Shown here piece by piece: positions 56,414 through 64,000 of a stretch of 64,000 bases of DNA. The number at the start of each line of letters is the position of its first letter. The first letter of the stretch is position 1. The stretch covers positions 682,001 to 746,000 of the forward strand of contig NZ_CALJHY010000003.1 of the NCBI RefSeq assembly GCF_937770335.1, written 5' to 3'. Under the pieces are notes generated by a model. It saw nothing but the letters and a program-made list of their open reading frames with translations, made no database searches and was not told the origin of the DNA. Both the position numbers and the translations under genes were made by a program. This DNA is from an uncultured Glaciecola sp. (GTDB lineage Bacteria > Pseudomonadota > Gammaproteobacteria > Enterobacterales > Alteromonadaceae).

Positions 56414-56992
56414 TTACTCACTTTCAGACATGAATGTTTCTTTAAACCATCTTGAAATCATCACTTTTTCATATTTTAACGACGTATTTTTATTGGCCGA
56501 ACCAGCCCTGGACAAAAAGCTCATGTCTTTCAAATCGACTTCTTCTTGCTGCAGAATTTTTCCTTGGTCATCGACCAATTCATAAGAAAATGTCATGCGG
56601 GGAATATCAATATCCCTGACAATTCGATAATTTTCTATTCCGCGATTAGGAAAGTTTCTTAATCCAGCCATTCCTGGCGGTTGAACGGTGCCAGCCAAAT
56701 CCAAGTCAGTGACTTTCAGATTCAATTTATTCCCTTCCGGAAGTTCTTCGCCTAATGAAGTAAAAAAGGTTTCTAATTCAAGGAATACCGACTCTCTATA
56801 ACGTTTTCGGGACATTGTTGGATGTCTAACATCGCGGAATTTTTTTGGTTCAATCCATTCTATCGATACATTACTTTGCGCTTTCTGTAACTCAACAGCA
56901 TCTGTATCGACACTTTCAATGTTAGATGACATTGCTTGAGCGCTGATTAGAAATACAGAAACAAGAAGAAGTCCTTTAAAATTATTAACCAT
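56414..56992 (-). CDS. DUF3016-family exported protein
   Basis: 192 residues from ATG 56992, which has AAAGGG upstream; an ATG at 57046 would lengthen the signal without a ribosome site. A signal peptide (MVNNFKGLLLVSVFLISAQA-M) is followed by the DUF3016 pattern VSIEWIEPKKFRDVRHPTMS, FFTSLGEELPEGNKLNLKVTDLDLAG (split here), MTFSYELVDDQGKILQQEEV and YEKVMISRWFKETF. A periplasmic or envelope protein of unknown function, common in Alteromonadales. It lies 80 bp after the small membrane-protein gene. Confidence 0.85.
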   Translation of the reverse strand: MVNNFKGLLLVSVFLISAQAMSSNIESVDTDAVELQKAQSNVSIEWIEPKKFRDVRHPTMSRKRYRESVFLELETFFTSLGEELPEGNKLNLKVTDLDLAGTVQPPGMAGLRNFPNRGIENYRIVRDIDIPRMTFSYELVDDQGKILQQEEVDLKDMSFLSRAGSANKNTSLKYEKVMISRWFKETFMSESE

Positions 56993-57072
56993 GAAAACAC
57001 CCTTTGACAATAATTGAAATAATGAGCTTCTACGACCAATGAGCAATGGCTTTAGTTCAGTATTTATATAAT

Positions 57073-57423
57073 CTAAAAGTCGGTGCTTTCAATTTGATCA
57101 CACAATCGAATCAAGTTTTGTCCATAAATAAACGGATTTTTATCTTTTTTGATGCAATAAAACTGTCTGAAGGACTCTAATTTTTCCTTGCTCTCAGTGA
57201 TATCTAGCACATAGTCAGTTTGATGGGGTTGAAGTAACATATTGTTATAAAAAAATTGCTCTCTTAACACTGAAAGTGATTGTTGTTCGGGAATATCGAC
57301 GACAGCCTCAATCCAACCAGAAACAGTCTGCTGAATATCTGACAAGAAATATTGAACAAACGCAGTCCTTAGTAGGATAACCAAGATTACTATTTCAATG
57401 AAAATGACAAAAGTGCGCCACAT
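57073..57423 (-). CDS. Small single-pass membrane protein, unknown
   Basis: 116 residues from ATG 57423; the frame is open to a TTG at 57462. One N-terminal membrane segment (WRTFVIFIEIVILVILLRTAF) is followed by a periplasmic or cytosolic tail of about 90 residues with two Cys near the C-terminus (QFYCIKKD, RLCDQIE). No family is recognised. AAGGA lies 14 nt upstream, too far for a strong site. It may share an operon with the DUF3016 gene. The base composition and codon use do not stand out. Confidence 0.6.
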   Translation of the reverse strand: MWRTFVIFIEIVILVILLRTAFVQYFLSDIQQTVSGWIEAVVDIPEQQSLSVLREQFFYNNMLLQPHQTDYVLDITESKEKLESFRQFYCIKKDKNPFIYGQNLIRLCDQIESTDF

Positions 57424-57613
57424 ATGTAAACAAAAATCCTTAAGAGAGATTGTAACGTACAAGAATAACGTTACGCAGTGAATAATATACTAGTTGTCTA
57501 GTGCGAGGAAACAAAGATATTCACTAATACGTTTGTATAGATGTGGCGTTAGTAATATCCAATAAATTTATCATTTTTAGCTTAACAGAGAATGTCATAT
57601 TTTTTGATCTGAA

Positions 57614-57644
57614 ATAACAATTCGTTATAGCAAGTTGTTATACT
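57614..57644 (+). promoter_or_regulatory. ccoG promoter region with dyad and extended -10
   Basis: ATAACAA (57614-57620) and TTGTTAT (57635-57641) form a dyad; the right arm overlaps the extended -10 TGTTATACT (57636-57644), about 90 bp before ccoG. A regulator binding there would block the promoter (inference). An FNR-like half-site TTGATCTG precedes it, but no full FNR box is seen. Confidence 0.4.
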
Positions 57645-57730
57645 GTTTTCGAAATTTTCAGTGCAATTATTCAATCACTTTTTATTCCATTAATTTTCAG
57701 CACTACCTTTAGTACTTCTCGGAGCGGTTC

Positions 57731-59161
57731 ATGAGCGAACAAATAAAAATTAAAGATGTCACACCGGTTAAAATCCACAAACCAGCAGAAACCGCCAACT
57801 ATCCGGTGAGAAGTCGTATTTATGTTCGCGCTGTTGAAGGAATGCTTGAGAGTATTAGACGTTTTTTTGGTTTGATATTTTTAAGCCTTTTTGCTGCCAT
57901 ACCTTGGATTCAATATAATGGTAACCAAGCTGTTCTTTTCGATATTGGTGAGCAACGCTTTAATATATTTGCAATGACGCTTTGGCCTCAAGATCTTACC
58001 ATCCTCGCTTATATTTTGATTGTCTCAGCATTCGCGCTTTTTTTCGTTACTACCTTTGCTGGCCGCGTGTGGTGCGGTTTTATGTGCCCTCAAACAACTT
58101 GGACATTTATTTACATTTGGTTCGAGGAGAAAATTGAAGGTAGCCGCCATAAACGGATGAAACTTGATGAACGTAAAATGGATTTTGATAAATTTGTTCG
58201 CAAAACCCTTAAGCACTTTTCTTGGATTGTCGTTGCACTACTAACTGCTATAACCTTTGTCGGCTATTTTTCGCCGATAGACATATTATTTGTTAATTTT
58301 TTCACATTTAACGTTAGCTTTTGGGCTGGCTTTTTTATCCTGTTTTTTACCGTTTGTACTTATGGTAACGCCGGCTACATGCGCGAAATTATGTGCATTC
58401 ACATGTGTCCTTATGCGCGTTTTCAGTCAGCAATGTTCGACAAAGACACTTTTACTGTTGCTTATGACCCGGGTAGAGGCGAAAAACGCGGCCCACGTTC
58501 ACGTAAAACTACGCCAGAGCAGTTACAAGAGACAGGTCTAGGAGACTGCATCGATTGCAATCTCTGCGTTCAGGTATGCCCAACGGGCATAGATATTCGC
58601 AACGGCTTACAGTATGAGTGTATTAATTGTGGTGCCTGTGTAGATGCCTGTAATGGAGTCATGGACAAAATGGGGTATGAAAAAGGCTTAATCAGTTTCA
58701 CTTCCGAGCATCAACTTTCTGGTGGAACAACAAAAATATTACGGCCAAAGCTAGTGGGCTACGCCATTGTTTTGCTTATTATGACCAGTTTACTAGTATT
58801 CGACATATATTCCCGGGCTCCATTAGAACTGGATATCATAAAGGATAGAAACTCACTTTATAGAGAGACTAACCAAGGATTAATCGAAAACGTGTATACC
58901 TTAAAGTTACTCAATAAATCGCAGAATGATCGTATATTTAAAGTCTCAATTAGTGGGATTGAAGGCGCTAAGTTTGTCGGTGAAAGCGAAGTAACAGTCC
59001 GTGGTGGAGAAATTTATACGCTTCCTATTAGCGTTGTTACTAGTCCCTACTCCCTCACTGAAGAAATCACTGATTTCATTTTTTACTTAGAAACTCAAGA
59101 TGAAGATGGTGAAATTATTAGAATCCAAGAAACTAGTCGATTTATTTTCACTGATGTCTGA
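57731..59161 (+). CDS. ccoG: Cytochrome c oxidase accessory protein CcoG (FixG/RdxA)
   Basis: Membrane iron-sulfur protein needed for copper delivery to cbb3 oxidase. 476 residues with about five helices. Cysteine pairs: VWCGFMCPQTTW and MCIHMCPYARFQ; then two 4Fe-4S motifs GDCIDCNLCVQVCPTG and ECINCGACVDACN. A C-terminal Ig-like domain (about 370-476) is typical. No ccoNOQP genes adjoin it here. The last 8 bases overlap srkA. Confidence 0.96.
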   Translation: MSEQIKIKDVTPVKIHKPAETANYPVRSRIYVRAVEGMLESIRRFFGLIFLSLFAAIPWIQYNGNQAVLFDIGEQRFNIFAMTLWPQDLTILAYILIVSAFALFFVTTFAGRVWCGFMCPQTTWTFIYIWFEEKIEGSRHKRMKLDERKMDFDKFVRKTLKHFSWIVVALLTAITFVGYFSPIDILFVNFFTFNVSFWAGFFILFFTVCTYGNAGYMREIMCIHMCPYARFQSAMFDKDTFTVAYDPGRGEKRGPRSRKTTPEQLQETGLGDCIDCNLCVQVCPTGIDIRNGLQYECINCGACVDACNGVMDKMGYEKGLISFTSEHQLSGGTTKILRPKLVGYAIVLLIMTSLLVFDIYSRAPLELDIIKDRNSLYRETNQGLIENVYTLKLLNKSQNDRIFKVSISGIEGAKFVGESEVTVRGGEIYTLPISVVTSPYSLTEEITDFIFYLETQDEDGEIIRIQETSRFIFTDV

Positions 59162-60131
59162 TTTCTCATTTGCGGGATTGAGTCCAGATCTCATTCTTGA
59201 TGCTATTGAAACCGTCGATGTTCAAGCATCATCTGGCTTGTTAGCATTGAACAGTTATGAAAATAGGGTTTACCAATTCGTTGCTGAGGATAATAAGCGT
59301 TATGTCGCCAAATTCTATCGCCCTCAACGATGGAGTAATGAACAAATTCAAGAAGAACATAATTTTGCATTGGAGTTGGTGGGAGATAACGTTCCCATTG
59401 TTGCACCATTAATCATTAATGGTGCAAGTTTACACCAACACGCCAATTATCGGTTTGCACTTTTTCCTTCAATGGGTGGACGTCAGTTTGAAGTTGATAA
59501 CGTAATCCAGCTTGAATGGGTGGGTCGTTTTATTGGCCGTATGCACAAGGTCGCTAAGTCTATGCCGTTCGAGCATCGCCCAGAAGTCTGCACTACCAGC
59601 TATTTAGATGCACCTAAACAAGTATTATTAACAGGTTCGCTGGTTCCACATCATCTAAAAACTGCATTCCATACTATTCTTGACCAAGTGATCACGGAAA
59701 CCAAAAGTCGATTCTCTAAAAATTACCAATCAATTCGTTTACATGGTGATTTGCATCCAGGCAACATATTATACAGAGATGGGCCAACCTTCGTCGACCT
59801 TGATGACTGCAGAATGGGGCCCGCAGTACAAGATATTTGGATGATGCTTTCTGGCGAACGCCAACAACAATCTATACAACTAGATAAGCTGATCGATGCT
59901 TATAATGAATTTAATGAATTCGATATAGAGCAATTATCACTTATCGAGCCTCTGCGTGCTATGCGAATGATACACCACATGGCTTGGCTAACCTTACGCT
60001 GGGAGGATCCATCTTTCCTGAATGCATTCCCCTGGTTTGCTGAAGATAAATATTGGGAAAACCAAATATTAGCACTGAAAGAGCAGTTTTCAGCACTTCA
60101 AGAGCAACCACTTCAGTTTCATTCAAAATAG
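59154..60131 (+). CDS. srkA: Stress-response kinase SrkA (YihE)
   Basis: Ser/Thr protein kinase-like protein known in E. coli to counter MazF-mediated death. 326 residues from ATG 59154 (E. coli 328), overlapping the ccoG stop by 8 bp; an upstream ATG at 59100 lies inside ccoG. Kinase signatures: ENRVYQFVAEDNKRYVAKFY with the ATP lysine, the catalytic loop SIRLHGDLHPGNILYRDG and the metal-binding TFVDLDDCRMGP. Ends before the cobalamin riboswitch. Confidence 0.93.
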   Translation: MSDFSFAGLSPDLILDAIETVDVQASSGLLALNSYENRVYQFVAEDNKRYVAKFYRPQRWSNEQIQEEHNFALELVGDNVPIVAPLIINGASLHQHANYRFALFPSMGGRQFEVDNVIQLEWVGRFIGRMHKVAKSMPFEHRPEVCTTSYLDAPKQVLLTGSLVPHHLKTAFHTILDQVITETKSRFSKNYQSIRLHGDLHPGNILYRDGPTFVDLDDCRMGPAVQDIWMMLSGERQQQSIQLDKLIDAYNEFNEFDIEQLSLIEPLRAMRMIHHMAWLTLRWEDPSFLNAFPWFAEDKYWENQILALKEQFSALQEQPLQFHSK

Positions 60132-60159
60132 TCATTCACATCTGGCGCAAAGACTCTAT

Positions 60160-60380
60160 ACTCTGCGGTGTTCAAGGTGCTTTTTGTACTAATGCAAAAA
60201 GTTAAACGGGAAACTGGTGTCAATCCAGCGCTGCCCCCGCAACGGTAAACATTGAAAGTCCTAAAAACTTTCGCTTATTTTTCACCGATATATTTATTGG
60301 CGTCATCCACTGTGTGCGAACACGGGAAGGTTTAAATAAGAAAATGTAAGCCCGGATACCGGCCTTGATAGGTGTCGGCA
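60160..60380 (+). ncRNA. Cobalamin riboswitch upstream of btuB
   Basis: Adenosylcobalamin-sensing leader. Diagnostic parts in order: GCGGTGTTCAAGGTGC (60164-60179), GGGAAACTGGTG (60208-60219), CAATCCAGCGCTGCCCCCGC (60221-60240), CAACGGTAA, then a variable arm, CCACTGTGTGCGAACACGGG-like P6 region (60307 on) and the AAGCCCGGATACCGGCC close (60348-60364). It should lower btuB expression when B12 is plentiful. Limits are approximate. Confidence 0.93.
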
Positions 60381-60435
60381 ATTTGCCTTTCTTTTTTGTC
60401 ATGCTCGGGCGGAGCATATACAGAGTCTTAATTTC

Positions 60436-62343
60436 ATGAAAACAAACTTTACTTTATTGGCAGCAATTTGTGCTGCTTCTTATTCAACTTCTATTGTTGC
60501 TCTCGAACAAAATCAATCCATTGAAACTATTAGCATTGTTGGTTCAAGAACGCCTATTGCTAAATCAACACTTGCTGGGTCTGTTTCTTTCATCAGTGCG
60601 GAAACTATTGAAGCCTCTGGCGCTGCAACAGTGACCGATTTATTGCGTTCTTTTGCGAGTATAAATATAAGTCAATCAGGGCCTACCGGTACGTTAACTG
60701 AAATTCGCTTTCGAGGAAGTGAGAGTAACCATATATTAGTGTTGGTAGATGGTGTAGAAATAAACGACATTGGCCAAGGTGGTTTAGTTAACTTTGCACA
60801 TATACTGGTATCAGACATTGAACGCATCGAGTTACTCAGAGGACCGCAAAGTGCGTTATGGGGAAGTAGTGCGGTTTCAGGCGTCATTAGCATTACAAGT
60901 AAAAGACCGGATGTTTCTGGCCAACATAAATTGTCAGCTAATCTTGGATTTGGTCAGCAAGCAATTCGCCAATTGGGATTGTATTATAAGGTCCGACAGG
61001 ATGGATTATCATTGTCAGCGAATGTAAACCACCTTAAAACGGATGGTGAAAACATATCAAGACAAGGCAATGAAGAAGACGGCTATCGAAATACCTCATT
61101 CAATACTAATATTACGTATCAGGCTAACAAAGAACACAACTTAACTTTCAATATGAGACTGGTGGATTTTTTCACTGAGTTTGATGCTATCGACTTCGCC
61201 AATACGGGGTTGCCCGTAGATGCTGATAACTATTCAAACGGTGAGCAACTAAATGCACTATTGAGATGGGATTTCACTCCCGCCGAGAGTATATGGTCGC
61301 AATCCTTGAGTTATCAATTAAATCGCTTTGCCAGCGATAGCTTTTCAAATGATGTGTTTTCCGGTGGCACCGTTGGTAAGACTCAACGAGTTAATTGGAT
61401 AAACTACATTAATTTAGGCGCCAATGATTTTATGAATGTTGGACTTGATAGTGTAAAAGAAGACTTCGAGCAACGTGGCCCCAACGTTTTTGGTAATCCA
61501 AACCAAACTCAAGATAATCAAACTATTTCGGTATTGAGTGATGGTCAGTATGAAGTTGCTAAAAAGCTTTATGCTAGTTATAGCATCAGATCAGATCAAA
61601 GTGATGAATTTGATGCTGCTAATAGTTTTAGGTTAGGGCTCAGCTATAATTTATCTAAGCAATTAAAAGCGTTTGTAAGTCGCGGTAAAGCAGTTAAAAA
61701 CCCGACATTTACTGAAAGATTCGGCTTCTTTCCAGGTACTTTTACAGGCAATTCGAAGCTAGTGCCTGAATCCAGTTATGCAAATGAAATTGGCTTAATT
61801 TATAATTTATCAGACCGATTTAATGCTGAACTAACTCATTTTGATACAAAATTAGAAAACGAAATCAATGGCTTTGTTTTTGACCCTGCAACCAATGCCT
61901 TTACGGCGCAAAACATTGATGACACATCCACAAGAAAGGGTGTAGAGCTTTCCATATACGGGGATTGGAGAAATATCAACTGGTCGGCAAGTTTTGCATA
62001 CTTAGACGCACAAGCGCCAACAGAGGTTGAACTCAGGCGAGCGCGTCATTCTGCTTCAACTACAATTAACTATGCATTGAATAAAAGCAGCAATATCTAT
62101 TTTCAAGCTGATTATGCGGGTTCAAAACAAGATCGATTTTTTCCTCCTTTTCCCAATCCGTCCCAAATTGTTGGATTGGATCCTTATTGGTTAATAAGTG
62201 CAAACTATCAATATCAATATAATGAGAGAATGGAGTTTGGACTTCGTGTTGATAATTTGTTGAATGAAGGCTTTGAAGATGTATTTGGTTTTGTCGGTCA
62301 ATCACGGAAAGTTGTCGTGAATATGCGGTATCAATTAAACTAA
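60436..62343 (+). CDS. btuB: TonB-dependent vitamin B12 receptor BtuB
   Basis: Outer-membrane cobalamin transporter of 635 residues (E. coli BtuB 614). A signal peptide ends near IVALEQ; the TonB box is ETISIVGSR (about 30-38). The plug follows (about 45-155: VLVDGVEINDIGQGG, IELLRGPQSALWGSSAVSGV), and the barrel ends VVVNMRYQLN. The preceding cobalamin riboswitch gives the substrate. The C-terminal residue is Asn, not the usual Phe/Tyr/Trp. No btuCDF or other cobalamin genes adjoin. Confidence 0.93.
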   Translation: MKTNFTLLAAICAASYSTSIVALEQNQSIETISIVGSRTPIAKSTLAGSVSFISAETIEASGAATVTDLLRSFASINISQSGPTGTLTEIRFRGSESNHILVLVDGVEINDIGQGGLVNFAHILVSDIERIELLRGPQSALWGSSAVSGVISITSKRPDVSGQHKLSANLGFGQQAIRQLGLYYKVRQDGLSLSANVNHLKTDGENISRQGNEEDGYRNTSFNTNITYQANKEHNLTFNMRLVDFFTEFDAIDFANTGLPVDADNYSNGEQLNALLRWDFTPAESIWSQSLSYQLNRFASDSFSNDVFSGGTVGKTQRVNWINYINLGANDFMNVGLDSVKEDFEQRGPNVFGNPNQTQDNQTISVLSDGQYEVAKKLYASYSIRSDQSDEFDAANSFRLGLSYNLSKQLKAFVSRGKAVKNPTFTERFGFFPGTFTGNSKLVPESSYANEIGLIYNLSDRFNAELTHFDTKLENEINGFVFDPATNAFTAQNIDDTSTRKGVELSIYGDWRNINWSASFAYLDAQAPTEVELRRARHSASTTINYALNKSSNIYFQADYAGSKQDRFFPPFPNPSQIVGLDPYWLISANYQYQYNERMEFGLRVDNLLNEGFEDVFGFVGQSRKVVVNMRYQLN

Positions 62344-62519
62344 GCAGATAACGTGTAACTCCGATAAGGTTTTAAATCTGAACATTACCTGAACAAGGTC
62401 GAATAGCATGCTTGTATTTGGCCTTATATTTTGAAAACGTATTTTGCTTTGTGGTATTGTTACCTCAGAATTTAAAATCATTTAGTTTTACTCTTATTAT
62501 CCCAATTTAAGGAATTTTC

Positions 62520-63143
62520 ATGAAAAAACTGTTTTCAATACTGCTTGTTGCAATGTTGCTCCCATTTTCAGTCAGTGCGGCCGACCAATGGCAAGAAGGC
62601 ACGCATTACAAAATAATTAGTGATAAAGCCACCGATAAACCGGAAGTAAAAGAGTTCTTTTCATTTTGGTGTCCGGCTTGTTATAGCTTTGAACCTTTGG
62701 TCAAGAGTATAAAAGAAGGCTTAGATGACGATGTGACGTTTTCTAAAATCCAAGTTAACTTTATGGGAACGGCGAGTCGGGACGTTCAGGACGATGCGAC
62801 TAAAGCCATGATTATTGGACGTGTACTGAAAAAAGAGGGAATGTTGAATGCCGCTATTTTCAACTATATTCATAAACAACGTTCAACAGTGACTGGTTTA
62901 AAAGATCTGCGTAGCGTCTTTATCATTAACGGTGTTGAAGCTGAAGAATTTGATAAAATGGCATCAAGTTTTAGTGTAAAAAGCTTAGTTAACAAAAATA
63001 ATAGGGAAATTGAGACGTATCGCGAAAATATAACCGGCGTACCAAACTTTATTGTGAATGGTAAATATCAAGCTACATTTTCAAGAGACATGACACCAGA
63101 CGATATTGTAAACCTCGTTGTATGGTTAACAAAACAGTCATAG
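62520..63143 (+). CDS. dsbA: Thiol:disulfide interchange protein DsbA
   Basis: Periplasmic oxidant that introduces disulfides. 207 residues. The signal peptide ends at VSAAD. The thioredoxin fold has the active site FFSFWCPACYSFEP; CPAC replaces the CPHC of E. coli, which usually changes the redox potential. The cis-proline loop is ITGVPNFIVNG. Followed by a terminator and a paralogue. Confidence 0.95.
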   Translation: MKKLFSILLVAMLLPFSVSAADQWQEGTHYKIISDKATDKPEVKEFFSFWCPACYSFEPLVKSIKEGLDDDVTFSKIQVNFMGTASRDVQDDATKAMIIGRVLKKEGMLNAAIFNYIHKQRSTVTGLKDLRSVFIINGVEAEEFDKMASSFSVKSLVNKNNREIETYRENITGVPNFIVNGKYQATFSRDMTPDDIVNLVVWLTKQS

Positions 63144-63163
63144 TGACAACCACTACTTATACG

Positions 63164-63189
63164 AAAAGGACCTTGCGGTCCTTTTTTTT
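63164..63189 (+). terminator. Terminator of dsbA
   Basis: Stem AAAGGACC / GGTCCTTT, loop TTGC, followed by a run of Ts; about 20 bp after the stop codon. Confidence 0.93.
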
Positions 63190-63202
63190 GCCTCCAAATC
63201 CT

Positions 63203-63224
63203 GAATAAGGACACACCTGTTTCC
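63203..63224 (+). repeat. AATAAGGACACACCT-family half copy
   Basis: GAATAAGGACACACCTGTTTCC without a right arm, in the spacer between the two dsbA-type genes. Confidence 0.8.
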
Positions 63225-63295
63225 AACATTAAGAATGAATGGCGGAGATCTTTTACAAAAATTATTGCCTAACGCGCTAATTTTAAAAATGGCTA

Positions 63296-63339
63296 AATAA
63301 AGACACACCTATTTAGCATCAAGTAGGTGTGTCTTTATT
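63296..63339. repeat. AATAAGGACACACCT-family palindrome
   Basis: Arms AATAAAGACACACCTA (63296-63311) and its perfect complement at 63324-63339, with a 12-nt loop. Third palindromic copy, about 70 bp after the half copy. Confidence 0.9.
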
Positions 63340-63443
63340 CAACGATTTTTAGACTTGATGCAATTGCACCGAATGGGTTTACCATTACTCAAAAGCATCT
63401 ATAATCAAGAGATCAACTAATGAAATTTATTTTAGGAAACAAA

Positions 63444-64000
63444 ATGACAAAGACTTCAATCGTATTTTTTGTAACTTTAGTGTTAAGTATAGCAATTGTA
63501 GGATGCTCAAAAGCACCGCCAGAGCCATCAACCCCAGCACTTAGTATGGCTGAAGCAGACTCACAGCAAGCGCTGTCGCCGCTATTGCCAGTAAAATGGA
63601 TAGAAGGGACTCATTACAACGTTGTTGCTGATACACCGTCTGAGCAAAAGGAAATAGTCGAGTATTTTTCATTTTGGTGCCCTGCGTGCTATCGCTTTGA
63701 AACGATAGCCAATAAAATGAAGCCACAGTTGGATAGTGATGTAAAATTTCGAAAGGTTCATGTTAATTTTATGAGTTTTACGACGCCAGAAATTCAAGAG
63801 CAAGCAACTAAGGCGATGCTTGTCAGCAGATCGTTAGATATGGAAGAGTTACTGAATGCAGCAATATTTGCACATATTCATGAGCAAGGAAAAAAAATAG
63901 AAGGTATCGCAGATCTGAAAGAATTATTTAATTCATACGACATTTCGACAACCGATTTTGAGAATATATTAAACAAAACTGAGTTAGCGGCCGCATTTAC
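63444..64000 (+). CDS. DsbA-like lipoprotein, 3' end beyond the window
   Basis: Partial: 185 codons and part of the next visible. ATG 63444 has AGGAAAC upstream; an in-frame ATG at 63420 adds eight residues without a ribosome site. The signal ends at the lipobox SIAIVGC-SKAPP, so it is lipid-anchored, unlike the preceding DsbA. After a linker of about 25 residues the fold resembles the upstream gene closely: WIEGTHYNVVADTPSEQKEI, VEYFSFWCPACYRFE with the same CPAC motif, HVNFMSFTTPEIQEQATKAM. A tandem duplication followed by divergence is likely. Confidence 0.9.
   Translation, partial: MTKTSIVFFVTLVLSIAIVGCSKAPPEPSTPALSMAEADSQQALSPLLPVKWIEGTHYNVVADTPSEQKEIVEYFSFWCPACYRFETIANKMKPQLDSDVKFRKVHVNFMSFTTPEIQEQATKAMLVSRSLDMEELLNAAIFAHIHEQGKKIEGIADLKELFNSYDISTTDFENILNKTELAAAF

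Noticed and set aside
60220-60417. Minus-strand frame antisense to the btuB leader
   Set aside because: It lies fully within the cobalamin riboswitch, whose conserved RNA motifs explain the sequence.
1-64000. Search for CRISPR arrays, tRNA or rRNA genes, prophage, toxin-antitoxin or restriction systems
   Set aside because: No regularly spaced repeats, RNA-gene signatures or defence-type genes were seen; the only repeats are the palindromic family and isolated inverted repeats listed.

Overview
This 64 kb window looks like chromosome of a marine gammaproteobacterium of the Alteromonadales (Alteromonas/Paraglaciecola/Glaciecola-like). The inference rests on the AT-rich composition, the many TonB-dependent receptors, the DUF3450-TtpC-ExbB-ExbD-TonB-TPR cluster, and the gene order rpsU-yqeY-dnaG-rpoD. 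No rRNA, tRNA, prophage, intact transposase, CRISPR array or recognised defence system was seen.

Layout. 1-11 kb: the N-terminal 610 codons of acetyl-CoA synthetase (acs), a DcaP-like porin, a decayed Na+/phosphate cotransporter, an HDOD protein, a Tas-like aldo/keto reductase, an abutting pair (CoA-transferase-GNAT fusion plus AcuC-like deacetylase), D-lactate dehydrogenase and a GNAT protein. 11.5-17 kb: hppD with an overlapping VOC gene, then a large TonB-dependent receptor and a decayed small ORF. 17.2-31.7 kb, all on the minus strand: phoB-phoR-PstS-like gene, a duplicated beta-helix-type lipoprotein, a TonB-dependent receptor, and a complete TonB2-type energising complex. 32-44 kb: housekeeping genes (rdgC, hinT, uppP-folK-folB, plsY, tsaD, the macromolecular synthesis operon). 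44-64 kb: an RND efflux pair, a Nudix-like lipoprotein, a DmdC/FadE5-like acyl-CoA dehydrogenase, a DMT exporter, methionine gamma-lyase with a divergent Lrp-family regulator, aldose epimerase, ybaK, ccoG-srkA, a cobalamin riboswitch with btuB, and two tandem DsbA-type genes, the last cut by the window edge.

The most interesting region is 17.2-31.7 kb. Three sites there resemble Pho boxes (two 7-mers with a 4-nt AT-rich linker). They lie before phoB, before the lipoprotein-receptor pair and before the TonB2 operon. Each has a -10-like hexamer exactly 10 nt downstream, the geometry of E. coli Pho promoters. I infer a phosphate-starvation regulon in which PhoB/PhoR controls a dedicated outer-membrane receptor, a surface or periplasmic beta-helix lipoprotein and its own energy-transducing complex, probably for a phosphorus-containing substrate. 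The substrate is unknown.

Other points are a possible AcuA/AcuC-like control of acetyl-CoA synthetase, a dispersed palindromic repeat family with core AATAAGGACACACCT (six sites, three of them hairpins), and several decaying genes.
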